From contig NZ_JACJJP010000034.1 of NCBI RefSeq assembly GCF_016900095.1, positions 1 through 33,533 of the forward strand: 33,533 nucleotides of DNA, in the 5' to 3' direction. Positions 15,928-25,283 of this stretch are shown here, piece by piece. Every line of letters begins with the position of its first letter. Within the stretch, counting starts at the first letter, position 1. A program made the position numbers and the translations under genes. The notes under the pieces were generated by a model, which was not told where the DNA came from, did not search any database, and saw only the letters and a program-made list of their open reading frames with translations. Source of the DNA: Gemmiger formicilis (lineage in GTDB: Bacteria > Bacillota > Clostridia > Oscillospirales > Ruminococcaceae).

Positions 15928-18270
15928 GTGAGCACAATCCTGCCGAAGCATCAAATGAGTGAGGAGGATATTAAACTCCAGTACATTACCCCTGCCATTT
16001 TATCTAAATGGAGCCGGGAAAAGATCACTATGGAGACCCGCATCACAGACGGTAAGATTAATCTGAAGGGCAACTTTGTATTTCGTGAAAAACCCAAGCG
16101 GGCAGACTATATTCTGTACCTCAGTGCAAACAATCCGATTGCGATTGTGGAAGCAAAAGACAATACCCATGCTATTTCCCATGGTCTGCAGCAAGCAATG
16201 ACCTATGCTCAAATGCTGGATATTCCCTTTGCCTATAGCTCCAATGGCGACGGTTTTATGGAGCACGATTTCCTGACCGGGCAGGAGCGCGAGATCGGGC
16301 TGGACGAATTTCCATCAGAGCAGGAGTTGGCTACCCGCTACAAGCAAGAATCTGGCTTGACGCCCCGCCAGGAAACCATCCTGGAACAGCCCTATTATTC
16401 CAGCCAGAATACCTATCCTCCGCGCTATTACCAACGTATCGCCATTAACCGGACGGTGGATGCCATTGCGCGCGGACAGCAGCGAATTCTCCTTGTCATG
16501 GCCACAGGCACCGGTAAGACCTATACTGCCTTCCAGATCGTGTACAGATTGCTGCAAAGTGGCATGAAGCGCAAGATTCTCTATCTGGCTGACCGAAACA
16601 TTCTGGTCGATCAGTCCATCCAGCAGGATTTTGCACCGCTGGAAAAGGTCATCCATAAAATCAATGTAGCAAAGGATGACAAGAGCACCATCACTTCCCA
16701 TGAAGTATATTTCTCGTTGTATCAGCAGCTGGTAGGCGAGGACGATGAGGAACATTTCAGCGAACTGTTTACACCGGATTTCTTTGATCTCATCATTGTT
16801 GATGAGTGTCACAGAGGTTCTGCGAAAGAGGAAAGCCGCTGGCGCAGAATTCTGGAGTATTTTCAATCCGCCACGCAGATCGGCATGACGGCTACCCCCA
16901 AGGAAACCAAGTATATCTCCAACCTCAGCTACTTTGGCGAACCGGTCTATACATACAGCCTGAAAGAAGGAATTGAGGACGGTTTCCTTGCTCCATTTAA
17001 GGTCATCAATATCATGACCGATATTGGGGAAGGCTGGCGCCCACGCAAAGGGCAGAAAGACATCAATGGGGAAGAAATTCCTGACCGGATTTACACCAAC
17101 AGCGATTACGACTACAACATCATCATCGAGGATCGAATCCAGCAGGTGGCCCAGGAAATCACCAACTACCTGAAGAGCACTGACCGCATGGCCAAGACCA
17201 TCGTGTTTTGCGCAACAGAGGACGCAGCTTTGCGTATGCGGGATGCTCTGGCAAAGCTCAACGCTGATATGATGAAGAAAAATCCCGACTATGTGGTGCG
17301 TATTACCGGCGGTGATGAATACGGGAAAAAGAAACTGAAATACTTCATCTCTGTTTCGTCGCCCTATCCGGTGATTGCAACCACGTCCAAGCTGCTTTCT
17401 ACCGGGGCCGATTGCAAGATGACCAAACTGATTGTGCTGGACGAAATGATCGGCTCCATGACCGAATTTAAGCAGATTATTGGCCGTGGTACACGCCTGC
17501 GGGAAAAAGAAGGCAAGACCCATTTTGTGGTTATGGATTTCCGCAATGTGACTCGATTGTTTGCTGATCCTGAATGGGATGGGCCCATCGAAATGAATGA
17601 AGGCTACATGCCCGGCGGGAAGCAGCCAGACCATAAAGATCCCCCGGATGGTGATGGAATGGGCGATGAAACGACGCCACCGGAGCCGAAGAAAAAGCCC
17701 ATCGTGGATAGAAACGGTTGTCAGGTACAGATCATCCATAAGACGGTATCAGTGTATGATGCCAACGGCAAGCTGCTGCGCCAGGAAAGCATTGTGGACT
17801 ACACCAAGGAGAACATTCTGGGTGAGTATGCTTCTCTGGATAATTTTATTCGGCAGTGGTCTGCGCAGGATAAAAAAGAGCAGATTCGGGACTTGCTCCA
17901 TGATCGGGGAATTGATTTGGAACTGCTGAAGGCGGACCAGAACATGACCGATGTGGATGACTTTGACTTCATCTGCCATGTGGCTTTTGATAGAAAGCCC
18001 CTTACCCGTAAGGAACGTGCCAACAATGTGAAAAAGCGTGACTTTTTCAGCAAGTACAGTGGTGTGGCGCGAGAAGTGCTGGAGGCGTTGCTGGATAAGT
18101 ACATGAATACGGGCATTTATGAGATTGAAAAAACAGAAATTCTAAAGCTTGATCCATTCCTGAAACTGGGAAAGCCTGCGAAAATTGCCGGGTATTTTGG
18201 TGGTAAGCAGGGCTATCTGAAAGCAGTACAGGAACTGGAACAGGCAATCTATACAGACGAGGTAGGTTAA
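15928..18270 (+). CDS. hsdR: Type I restriction endonuclease subunit R (HsdR, EcoEI-like)
   Basis: The protein has 780 residues. The start is GTG at 15928 with GGAAGGGGGA upstream; the nearby ATG at 15926 is in another frame and stops at once. HsdR is the translocating and DNA-cutting subunit of an R2M2S complex. The N-terminal PD-(D/E)XK nuclease is visible as D60 (KRADYILYL) and E75-x-K77 (IAIVEAKD). The SF2 helicase follows, with Walker A MATGTGKT (191-198), DECH (292-295), TATPKETKY and IGRGTRLREKEGKTHF. The C-terminal EcoEI-type domain ends with AGYFGGKQGYLKAVQELEQAIY. All motifs look intact. It is followed by hsdM after 7 nt. Because the R subunit cuts only in complex with M and S, its activity depends on the state of hsdM, which carries a stop codon. 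Confidence 0.95.
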   Translation: MSTILPKHQMSEEDIKLQYITPAILSKWSREKITMETRITDGKINLKGNFVFREKPKRADYILYLSANNPIAIVEAKDNTHAISHGLQQAMTYAQMLDIPFAYSSNGDGFMEHDFLTGQEREIGLDEFPSEQELATRYKQESGLTPRQETILEQPYYSSQNTYPPRYYQRIAINRTVDAIARGQQRILLVMATGTGKTYTAFQIVYRLLQSGMKRKILYLADRNILVDQSIQQDFAPLEKVIHKINVAKDDKSTITSHEVYFSLYQQLVGEDDEEHFSELFTPDFFDLIIVDECHRGSAKEESRWRRILEYFQSATQIGMTATPKETKYISNLSYFGEPVYTYSLKEGIEDGFLAPFKVINIMTDIGEGWRPRKGQKDINGEEIPDRIYTNSDYDYNIIIEDRIQQVAQEITNYLKSTDRMAKTIVFCATEDAALRMRDALAKLNADMMKKNPDYVVRITGGDEYGKKKLKYFISVSSPYPVIATTSKLLSTGADCKMTKLIVLDEMIGSMTEFKQIIGRGTRLREKEGKTHFVVMDFRNVTRLFADPEWDGPIEMNEGYMPGGKQPDHKDPPDGDGMGDETTPPEPKKKPIVDRNGCQVQIIHKTVSVYDANGKLLRQESIVDYTKENILGEYASLDNFIRQWSAQDKKEQIRDLLHDRGIDLELLKADQNMTDVDDFDFICHVAFDRKPLTRKERANNVKKRDFFSKYSGVAREVLEALLDKYMNTGIYEIEKTEILKLDPFLKLGKPAKIAGYFGGKQGYLKAVQELEQAIYTDEVG

Positions 18271-18277
18271 ACCCCAC

Positions 18278-18973
18278 ATGAGCAACTTGACAGGATTTGT
18301 AAAACGGCTGCGGGACATCATGCGAAATGATGCCGGTATCAACGGCGATGCACAGCGTATCGAGCAGATCGCCTGGATGCTGTTTTTGAAGGTGTACGAC
18401 GCCAAGGAACAGGACTGGGAATGGGATGACGAGGAGTATAAATCCATCATCCCCACCGAATGTCGCTGGCAAAACTGGGCACATGATGATAAGTCCGGTA
18501 CCGCCCTCACTGGCGATAAACTTCTGGACTTTGTCAACAACAAGCTGTTCCCGACACTGAAAAATTTGCCGGTGGACGCATCCACTCCCATCAAAAAGGC
18601 AATCGTGCAAACCACATTTTCCGATGCCAACAACTACATGAAAGACGGTGTGTTGCTACGGCAGGTCATCAATGTGATCGATGACATCGATTTCAGCGAC
18701 TACGAAGAAAGCCATGCCTTCGGGGAAATTTACGAAACCATTCTGAAAGAGTTGCAAAGTGCCGGTTCTGCCGGTGAGTTCTATACACCCCGCGCTGTCA
18801 CCGACTTTATGGCCCAGGTCATCAAGCCTCAGATTGGAGAAACCATGGCAGATTTTGCCTGTGGTACGGGTGGCTTTATCATCAGCTGGCTAAAAGAATT
18901 GAAAAAGCAGGTCAAGACCACCGAGGATGAAGAGGCATATAGCAATTCCATTTACGGTATCGAGAAAAAGTAG
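18278..18973 (+). CDS. hsdM: HsdM N-terminal fragment (N-terminal domain plus SAM motif I)
   Basis: A 231-residue open frame ending at the amber stop. It carries the HsdM_N helical domain, the 'GEFYTPRAVTDFMAQ' block and motif I (ADFACGTGGF) but lacks the catalytic NPPY. Alone it could bind SAM but not methylate. GAGGTAGG lies upstream of the ATG, and it follows hsdR by 7 nt. Confidence 0.75.
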   Translation: MSNLTGFVKRLRDIMRNDAGINGDAQRIEQIAWMLFLKVYDAKEQDWEWDDEEYKSIIPTECRWQNWAHDDKSGTALTGDKLLDFVNNKLFPTLKNLPVDASTPIKKAIVQTTFSDANNYMKDGVLLRQVINVIDDIDFSDYEESHAFGEIYETILKELQSAGSAGEFYTPRAVTDFMAQVIKPQIGETMADFACGTGGFIISWLKELKKQVKTTEDEEAYSNSIYGIEKK

Positions 18974-18982
18974 TTTCCCTAT

Positions 18983-19756
18983 ATGCTTTGCGTGACAAAC
19001 CTGCTGCTTCATGGGCTGGATGTGCCGCAGGTATACCATGCCAATACACTGCTCCACGATGTGCTGGACTATACCGAGGACGATCAGGTGGATGTAGTGT
19101 TGATGAATCCTCCCTACGGCGGCAGCGAAAAGGCGGACGTGAAAAACCATTTTCCTGCCGATTTGGCCAGCAGTGAGACTGCGGATCTGTTTATGTCGGT
19201 TATTATGTACCGATTGAAACAGAATGGCCGGGCAGCAGTGATTTTGCCGGATGGATTTTTGTTCGGTACTGACAACACCAAGGTAAACATCAAGAAAAAA
19301 CTGCTCCGGGAGTTCAACCTGCATACCATTATCCGGCTGCCGGGCAGCGTGTTCTCGCCCTATACCTCTATCACTACCAATATTCTTTTCTTTGATAAGA
19401 CCCATCCCACCAAGGAAACCTGGTTCTATCGGCTGGATATGCCAGAGGGTTATAAGCATTTCTCCAAAACCAAGCCCATGAAACTGGAGCATTTCCAGCC
19501 GGTCCTGGACTGGTGGAATGACCGTAAAGAGATCGTCGAAGACGGCTTTGATAAGGCAAGGAAGTTTATGGTCCGGCAGCTTACCGATGAACTGGGCTAT
19601 AATCTGGACCAATGTGTCTATCCTCACGAGGAAGAAGAAATTCTGGCCCCGCTGGATTTGATTCATCGTTACGAGGAACAGCGTTCGTCCCTCAATGCCG
19701 AGATTGATCGGGTGTTGGAGCAGATCACTGCCATGCTGGGAGGAACCGCCGAATGA
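18983..19756 (+). CDS. hsdM: HsdM C-terminal fragment (catalytic NPPY motif)
   Basis: A 257-residue frame beginning at ATG 18983, nine nt after the amber stop and in the same frame. It contains NPPYGG and the remainder of the methyltransferase fold (DLFMSVIMYRLKQNGRAAVILPDGFLFG). There is only a weak purine-rich stretch (GAGAAAAAG) before the ATG, so translation would probably rely on reinitiation. It overlaps hsdS by 4 nt (ATGA). Confidence 0.65.
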   Translation: MLCVTNLLLHGLDVPQVYHANTLLHDVLDYTEDDQVDVVLMNPPYGGSEKADVKNHFPADLASSETADLFMSVIMYRLKQNGRAAVILPDGFLFGTDNTKVNIKKKLLREFNLHTIIRLPGSVFSPYTSITTNILFFDKTHPTKETWFYRLDMPEGYKHFSKTKPMKLEHFQPVLDWWNDRKEIVEDGFDKARKFMVRQLTDELGYNLDQCVYPHEEEEILAPLDLIHRYEEQRSSLNAEIDRVLEQITAMLGGTAE

Positions 19757-21249
19757 CCCCACAGGAACTGAAAAACAGCATTTTGCAGCTTGCCATCCAG
19801 GGTAAGCTGGTGGAGCAGCGCCCTGAAGAAGGCACGGCGGAGGAACTTTTTGCCCGGATTCAGGAAGAAAAGCAACGATTGATTGCAGAAAAGAAAATCA
19901 AAATCAATAAAAGAATAGAATCTATCTCTGATGACGTAATTCCATTTGATATACCTGAGTCTTGGATATGGGTACGCTTTGGCAATTTAGTTAATTACAC
20001 TATGGGGAAAACGCCCCCACGTGCAGAGCCAGAATGGTGGGGTACCGATATTCCTTGGGTGTCTATTGCAGATATGCCGGAAAGCGGACATATTTGTGAA
20101 ACAAAAGAAAGCGTTACCTCGGCGGCACTTGATAAAAAATTTGGAAATAAAATTTCTCCAGCAGGGACTTTATTGATGAGCTTTAAATTGACTGTTGGAC
20201 GAGTGTCTATTTTAGATATTGATGCGGTTCATAATGAAGCTATAATCTCAATATTTCCTTTCGTAGATGATGATAGTACAGAAAAAATGTATCTCTTTTA
20301 TGTACTGCCTTTTGTTTCTCAGTTCGGCGAAAGTAAAAACGCAATAAAAGGAAAAACATTGAACGATACCAGCATTAGCAATCTTCTAATTCCTCTCCCG
20401 CCACTTGCTGAGCAAAAGAGAATTGTTGCTAAAATCGAGGAACTGTTGCTCTATATTGACCGCTACGAGCTGGCGTGGAGCAAGCTGGAGCAGTTCAACA
20501 GCCGCTTCCCGGAGGATATGAAAAAATCCCTCCTGCAGTACGCCATTCAGGGCAAACTGGTAGAACAGCGTCCCGAGGAAGGAACAGCAGAGGAACTCTT
20601 TACCCAAATTCAGCAGGAAAAACAGCGCCTGATTAGCGAGAAGAAAATCAAAAAGGAAAAGTCCCTGCCCGAAATTACTGAGGACGAAAAAACTTTTGAT
20701 ATTCCGGAGAACTGGAAGTGGATAAGACTTGGGTCGATACTTCATTATATTGACACGGGTAAAAGTTTCAAATGTGATGAAATCCCACCTACAGGTAATA
20801 AATGTGGGATTATAAAAGTTAGTGCGGTCACATGGGGAAAATTCAATGAAAATGAAAGCAAAACTTGCTATTCAAATGAATCGTGGGTAGATGCGTATGA
20901 AATTCATAAAAATGATTTCTTGATATGCCGCGCTAATACGGCAGCCTTAGTAGGCGGTTGTGTAATCGTAGATAAAATTAGCAAACGACTAATGCTATCT
21001 GATAAGGTTTTGCGACTCCACTTTACTAAAATGATATATCCGTTTTATGTTTTATGGGCATTGAGGACACCATTTATTAGAAATCAATTTGGTTCGATGG
21101 CTACGGGAACTTCTGAATCAATGAAAAATATTTCGCAAGATATCCTCAAAAATACTGTCATACCTCTTCCACCTATTCCTGAACAAAGGCGTATTGTCGA
21201 AAAACTAGAACAACTGCTACCTCTGTGTGAGCGGTTGAAAGGCTTTTGA
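19753..21249 (+). CDS. hsdS: Type I specificity subunit HsdS with two target recognition domains
   Basis: The protein has 498 residues. HsdS binds the two halves of the target site and scaffolds two HsdM and two HsdR. Two half-repeats are visible. Each starts with a helical conserved region carrying AIQGKLVEQRPEEGTAEELF (about residues 14-50 and 264-300), then a target recognition domain opening with FDIPE.W.W.R.G, and ends with PLPPLAEQKRIVAKIEELL or PLPPIPEQRRIVEKLEQLL. The first domain contains 'TDIPWVSIADM' and the second 'GNKCGIIKVSAVTWG'. The conserved parts are GC-rich at DNA level while both recognition domains are AT-rich, a sign of domain exchange. The start overlaps the hsdM stop by 4 nt, so the two are coupled. 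No second hsdS copy or invertase is visible. Confidence 0.95.
   Translation: MTPQELKNSILQLAIQGKLVEQRPEEGTAEELFARIQEEKQRLIAEKKIKINKRIESISDDVIPFDIPESWIWVRFGNLVNYTMGKTPPRAEPEWWGTDIPWVSIADMPESGHICETKESVTSAALDKKFGNKISPAGTLLMSFKLTVGRVSILDIDAVHNEAIISIFPFVDDDSTEKMYLFYVLPFVSQFGESKNAIKGKTLNDTSISNLLIPLPPLAEQKRIVAKIEELLLYIDRYELAWSKLEQFNSRFPEDMKKSLLQYAIQGKLVEQRPEEGTAEELFTQIQQEKQRLISEKKIKKEKSLPEITEDEKTFDIPENWKWIRLGSILHYIDTGKSFKCDEIPPTGNKCGIIKVSAVTWGKFNENESKTCYSNESWVDAYEIHKNDFLICRANTAALVGGCVIVDKISKRLMLSDKVLRLHFTKMIYPFYVLWALRTPFIRNQFGSMATGTSESMKNISQDILKNTVIPLPPIPEQRRIVEKLEQLLPLCERLKGF
19792..19902 (+). repeat. Internal hsdS repeat, copy 1 (111 nt)
   Basis: Encodes the first conserved helical region. It aligns without gaps to 20542-20652, with mostly third-position differences; both begin GCCAT(C/T)CAGGG and end AAGAAAATCAAA. 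Such pairs allow recombination that exchanges recognition domains. Confidence 0.85.
20542..20652 (+). repeat. Internal hsdS repeat, copy 2 (111 nt)
   Basis: Second copy of the repeat at 19792-19902, 750 nt downstream, encoding the central conserved helical region between the two recognition domains. Confidence 0.85.
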
Positions 21250-21324
21250 TTGTCTGATATCTTTCCCATTCAAGAAACGTTCAAAGGCATGAAGCGCTCA
21301 AAAGAAGGAGGCGCTAATTGAAGA

Positions 21325-24300
21325 ATGGACTATCCGAACTTTCCCAATATAACATGGCCTCAGTTTAAGGTCTGCAATGATGATTCTCAAACAGAGTTCG
21401 AAAATATGTGTCGGCAACTCTTCACATATGAATTTTTGAAAGACTCATGCATGCCCCATTCTAATCCGAATAATCCTGGTGTTGAGGTTGAGCCTGTATT
21501 GGAACCTGCGCGGTCGGATAAGAAACCACAAAGAAAAATTAGTTTTCAAGCCAAATTCTTTGAAGGGAAAGCTGATTATCGGCAGATCAAGGAATCTGCG
21601 CAGAAGGCTGTAAAATCTTATAAAGATAACCTGGATTTAATCTATTTGTTTTGTAATTGTGCGATCTCAACCCATAATCGCTCCTATAGATCAATTGAAA
21701 GATTACTTTCTGGCGCAGGTATCGAACTGTATCCAATTTCTAATACAGAGTTGTTAGATTTGGTCCGCAAATATCCAACAGTAGCAAACTATTACTTTAG
21801 AAATCGAGACCGTGCAAACGATTTGTCGTCACTTCCTGCAATGCAACTGAGATCTCCAGACCTTTCGACAACTGGCGATTCATTAACGCGTACCGAAGAT
21901 GTCGTGACCACTACTCAGCCTACCCCAGATAATAGCATTCTTATTGCCCTTTATCAGGACAAGGTCAAAAATTTTAGAAATGATATTCTAGAGCTTCGCC
22001 TAAATAACCTGGATTCCAAGATTCAGAAACTCCTTCCATCTAACGCAAAACTAATTGATGGCATGGATACGTTGATGTTTTACCATTTCTTATTGAACGT
22101 ACATAGCAACAATTCGGTTGAATTGGGCGCAATTCGAGAGAAACTTGCACCTGTATATTACAATGACGCAGAGTGGATGCTCACTTATTCGGCAGAGCCT
22201 AAGGACTTCTCACTCTCTGAGTTTGTACGCTTATTACCAGAAACACAAGTGATATTACTCAACAAGATGTTCTCAGACCAATCATGGAGTGACATCATTG
22301 ATTTAAGCCAAAAGGCAGAGCAAGCGCAAGGAGTTCTTGCTGAGTGTGTCACCAAACAGTTGCAGCTTTTATGCGCCCTTTCACTATTTAATCAGCGAAA
22401 ATATGACGTTGCATGTGAGCGACTAGATGAGTTATACGCTCGATATCATACAGATAAAATTGAGTTTTTCCGGGTGTGTGCTCATATCCAAAAAATCAAC
22501 AGTGAATTTATCTATGGAAGTAACCAGTGCCATTTTGATCTAGTGAACTATTTAAAGATTTTCGAGGATATCAAAAATCGTGCACCGGATCATTTCAATC
22601 AGAATTTGATTCTTGCAGCTAATCTGGAAATTGTTTCTTATCGTAATTTAAGTGAGGGTGATGTAGAACAGCTCAAACAAGTATTTGATAGATATGAAAA
22701 TTATTCCGAAACCGTTCGTAACAATCCTACAGTCAAATTTCAAATTGCTTTGTGCTATGAGATGGCCGCAGATTTTGAGCATGCATTGAGCATTTATTCT
22801 TCTTTTGAAGATCAGAATGACGAGTATGTGATGGCAAGAAAAGCATTTTGTAATATCCAACTTAAGCGCTATGAAGAAGCAATTCGTCTCTATTCTGATG
22901 TTGATATAAACAGATTGTCTCCACGTGCTCAAGGGGAATATTTATTAGCACTTAGCTATGGAGACACTGACCAATACTGCGCAATTCTGGATGCTGCCAT
23001 TAATCGAAATCGTTCAAACGTAATCGATTTGTTTTATATTGCGTACTATGTGAGAGATGAACGACTGTTTTGCGAAAAAATTGTACCAGTTCTCCAAGAT
23101 TTGCTCCAACAGGATGTAGACGCTTTTTCACAAGTCTCAATACCGGAACGGAACGGTTATCTATTAGTACTAGCACATTTTAATCAAATAGAATTGGTCA
23201 AGGCGATTCTAGATTCAGTTCATGACATTAGCAGCATCGATGCTTTTATTATTTCGACGATATGTCATTCACTTTTCGTCAAGCTAAATGAATATATAGA
23301 AAAGCCTGTACTCGATAAAATTTCTATTACTCAAATATATATATCCGATAAAATCGCCGATTATTTCCTGAGCTATAAGCCCGGCGATGTCAGTTATATT
23401 CAAATTAAGATGATGTGCGCACGCTTAAATCGAATGTCTCTTAGTGAATTGAAATTTGCAAAGCAGATATTTGAACAGCATCCAAATAAATTTTTGGCAA
23501 GTCGCATTATCCAATTACTGCAAGGGCAAAGAGAAACTGCAAGTGTGGAATATGACCGATATTTGGAAATGTTTAAAGAATCGGATAACGCAGAAGATGC
23601 CATTTATGTGGCACAATTGAGTGCTCGACTTGGAAGGGAAAGCGATGCAAAATTATATTTATATAAGGCCTTTTACAAGTTAAATGGAATAGATAACTAC
23701 ACGGTTTATTCTCATGCACTGATTATTTCTTGTTTGGCACCAGAAATTTTTAATGCAGAAAGCACTGATCGCAAAATTACCGGTAGTTCTGTGATCGTTT
23801 TGGAGCCGGAACAGCCAGTGGAAAATGCTTTACAATCCCAACTCTTGAAAATATGCTTGGATTCAGAGAAGGACTTTTCAGATGCAGATAATAAGAGCCT
23901 TGATATGCAACATTTTTCTAAAGACAGCAAAGGATATGTTAAGCTTCTTGGAGTGACAAAAAATCAAACAGTCAAACTAGGAAAAATCAGATACAAAGTG
24001 GTAGATATTCTCCCGCGTCATACCTACATTAGAATTTACCTTAATAAAAAAATGCAGGACGCTCCCCAAAAATTCAACAATAATGCTGTGCATCTTTTTT
24101 CTGGTAGTAGTGCGGAAGAAGCAATCAGTCAGATCAAGCAATATTTAGATAGCCATAATTTCAAGGCTAAGCATATCGAAGCATCATTGAAAATGTACAA
24201 TTTCGAGAATTTCGAATGGGGTATTCCTATTGATGCGTTTGTTGCAGGAGATTACCAAAGGTATATAGGTATTGCAAAGTATCTTCTATACGCAGATGAC

Positions 24301-25032
24301 CAGGCCTTCTACGCAGGAGAGCCTTCTGAATTTAACGGAAGTGCATATTGTGTGCCAACTTTATCAACCTTTGTTTTGCTCTGCCTAATTGATAAGCTGA
24401 ATGTACTTGATGGGATAAAAGACAAGCTTATCATTCCTGAAAGCTATTTGAGCTTTTTGAATGAACAATATGCCAAAGCAGTGCAAGCCCAAAAGAACTC
24501 AGAAGGACAGTTGGCGTCCATTGATGGCGAATTGGCTTTTTTGAAACTCGATGAGCAACTGCCTTCAATTTGGGAAAATATTCTCGATTTCTGTAATGAT
24601 TTACCGAGAGAAAGCGTCTCCAACGATGAACGTATAGAGCAAGATTTTATTGAAGGCTGTACACTAGAAAAACTTATGGCCCCATTTGGGGCCGAAAAGG
24701 TTCAGTTGGACTCCTTTATTCTTACCAAACGTAAAAATGCTATATATTTATGCGATGATCTTTTCTTTAGAAAGGTTGCAAATATAATAGGAATTCAAAG
24801 TATAAATTGCGCATCTCTCTTAAGGAATATGGTTGAAGAAGAAGCAGATGCAATAACAGTTGAGTTATCTAAAACAAATTATATCTATATACCATTGGAT
24901 ATTCTCTCTAATGAAAAATATGCGAAGGAGGTAATGGAAAATTTGCTCCATGGCAAACAAAAGGAAAAATATTATGGAGCCTGCTTTCATATTTTATCGC
25001 TTTTAATGAATGGCGAAAAAAACACTGATTGA
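21325..25032 (+). CDS. Large nuclease-like / TPR-repeat / PIN-like conflict-system protein
   Basis: The protein has 1235 residues; ATG 21325 is the first in-frame start, since a stop sits just upstream, and GGAGG precedes it. Residues about 20-150 look like a PD-(D/E)XK-type nuclease domain: FENMCRQLF (25-33), NPGVEVEPV (50-58), ISFQAKFFEGKADYRQIKESAQKAV (Q75-A-K77) and DLIYLFCNCAIS. About 270-800 is a long helical array of TPR-like repeats. About 871-910 (VKLGKIRYKVVDILPRHTYIRIYL) may be a GreA/B C-terminal-like domain. The C-terminus (about 1000-1200) is PIN-like, with 'CVPTLSTFVLLCLIDKLNVLD' and 'YLCDDLFFRKVANIIGIQSINCASLL', where D1144/D1145 would be metal ligands of an RNase. I recall a TPR-GreAB-C-PIN conflict family; assignment to it is tentative. 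It follows hsdS by 75 nt and is AT-rich, so it is cargo. Confidence 0.6.
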   Translation: MDYPNFPNITWPQFKVCNDDSQTEFENMCRQLFTYEFLKDSCMPHSNPNNPGVEVEPVLEPARSDKKPQRKISFQAKFFEGKADYRQIKESAQKAVKSYKDNLDLIYLFCNCAISTHNRSYRSIERLLSGAGIELYPISNTELLDLVRKYPTVANYYFRNRDRANDLSSLPAMQLRSPDLSTTGDSLTRTEDVVTTTQPTPDNSILIALYQDKVKNFRNDILELRLNNLDSKIQKLLPSNAKLIDGMDTLMFYHFLLNVHSNNSVELGAIREKLAPVYYNDAEWMLTYSAEPKDFSLSEFVRLLPETQVILLNKMFSDQSWSDIIDLSQKAEQAQGVLAECVTKQLQLLCALSLFNQRKYDVACERLDELYARYHTDKIEFFRVCAHIQKINSEFIYGSNQCHFDLVNYLKIFEDIKNRAPDHFNQNLILAANLEIVSYRNLSEGDVEQLKQVFDRYENYSETVRNNPTVKFQIALCYEMAADFEHALSIYSSFEDQNDEYVMARKAFCNIQLKRYEEAIRLYSDVDINRLSPRAQGEYLLALSYGDTDQYCAILDAAINRNRSNVIDLFYIAYYVRDERLFCEKIVPVLQDLLQQDVDAFSQVSIPERNGYLLVLAHFNQIELVKAILDSVHDISSIDAFIISTICHSLFVKLNEYIEKPVLDKISITQIYISDKIADYFLSYKPGDVSYIQIKMMCARLNRMSLSELKFAKQIFEQHPNKFLASRIIQLLQGQRETASVEYDRYLEMFKESDNAEDAIYVAQLSARLGRESDAKLYLYKAFYKLNGIDNYTVYSHALIISCLAPEIFNAESTDRKITGSSVIVLEPEQPVENALQSQLLKICLDSEKDFSDADNKSLDMQHFSKDSKGYVKLLGVTKNQTVKLGKIRYKVVDILPRHTYIRIYLNKKMQDAPQKFNNNAVHLFSGSSAEEAISQIKQYLDSHNFKAKHIEASLKMYNFENFEWGIPIDAFVAGDYQRYIGIAKYLLYADDQAFYAGEPSEFNGSAYCVPTLSTFVLLCLIDKLNVLDGIKDKLIIPESYLSFLNEQYAKAVQAQKNSEGQLASIDGELAFLKLDEQLPSIWENILDFCNDLPRESVSNDERIEQDFIEGCTLEKLMAPFGAEKVQLDSFILTKRKNAIYLCDDLFFRKVANIIGIQSINCASLLRNMVEEEADAITVELSKTNYIYIPLDILSNEKYAKEVMENLLHGKQKEKYYGACFHILSLLMNGEKNTD

Positions 25033-25220
25033 TAGTGACTGTTTTACCCAATGACTTTGACTGTTAGACACTAAAAGGCGTTTTATTGCGATGTTTTTTC
25101 TATGAAACCAATAAAGCCGATTAATACGAAGGATCTACATTTCTAAAATTATAAAGAATATCAAATAACTGGATACAGCTCTGTAAAAGTCCATATGATG
25201 GTACCTTTGATATGGTATAT

Positions 25221-25250
25221 TTGACATATAAAGATTATCTATATCAATAA
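25221..25250 (+). promoter_or_regulatory. Possible promoter for the Kiwa-like pair
   Basis: A perfect -35 TTGACA at 25221-25226 lies in the 250-nt AT-rich gap before kwaA. The -10 is uncertain: TATCAA at 25242-25247 gives a short 15-nt spacer and CAATAA at 25245-25250 gives 18. The gap otherwise shows no gene or clear terminator. Confidence 0.4.
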
Positions 25251-25283
25251 ATAGTGCTACATTCGATAGTAGGAGTGCGTACC

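Larger units (their letters stand above)
18278..19756 (+). pseudogene. hsdM: Type I methyltransferase subunit HsdM interrupted by an in-frame amber codon
   Basis: One continuous 493-codon frame encodes a full-length HsdM apart from a TAG at 18971-18973. The N-terminal helical domain starts MSNLTGFVKRLRDIMRNDAGINGDAQRIEQIAWMLFLKVYD. SAM-binding motif I is ADFACGTGGF. The sequence then runs YGIEKK-stop-FPYMLCVTNLLLHG, where homologues read straight through. Catalytic motif IV is LMNPPYGG. The rest of the fold continues to the hsdS overlap. HsdM methylates adenine at the site read by HsdS and is needed for both modification and restriction. No frameshift is present; a single base change would restore the frame. 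Possibilities are a recent inactivating mutation, a population variant, a sequencing error, amber readthrough, or a working two-piece enzyme made by reinitiation at ATG 18983. Confidence 0.85.

Noticed and set aside
16315-17739. 474-codon frame antisense to hsdR
   Set aside because: Lies wholly inside hsdR, whose helicase and nuclease motifs are intact; no ribosome site.
18971-18982. Amber stop in hsdM considered as a frameshift or phase-variable repeat
   Set aside because: Both halves are in the same frame and no homopolymer or simple repeat lies at the junction. A single-base substitution explains it.
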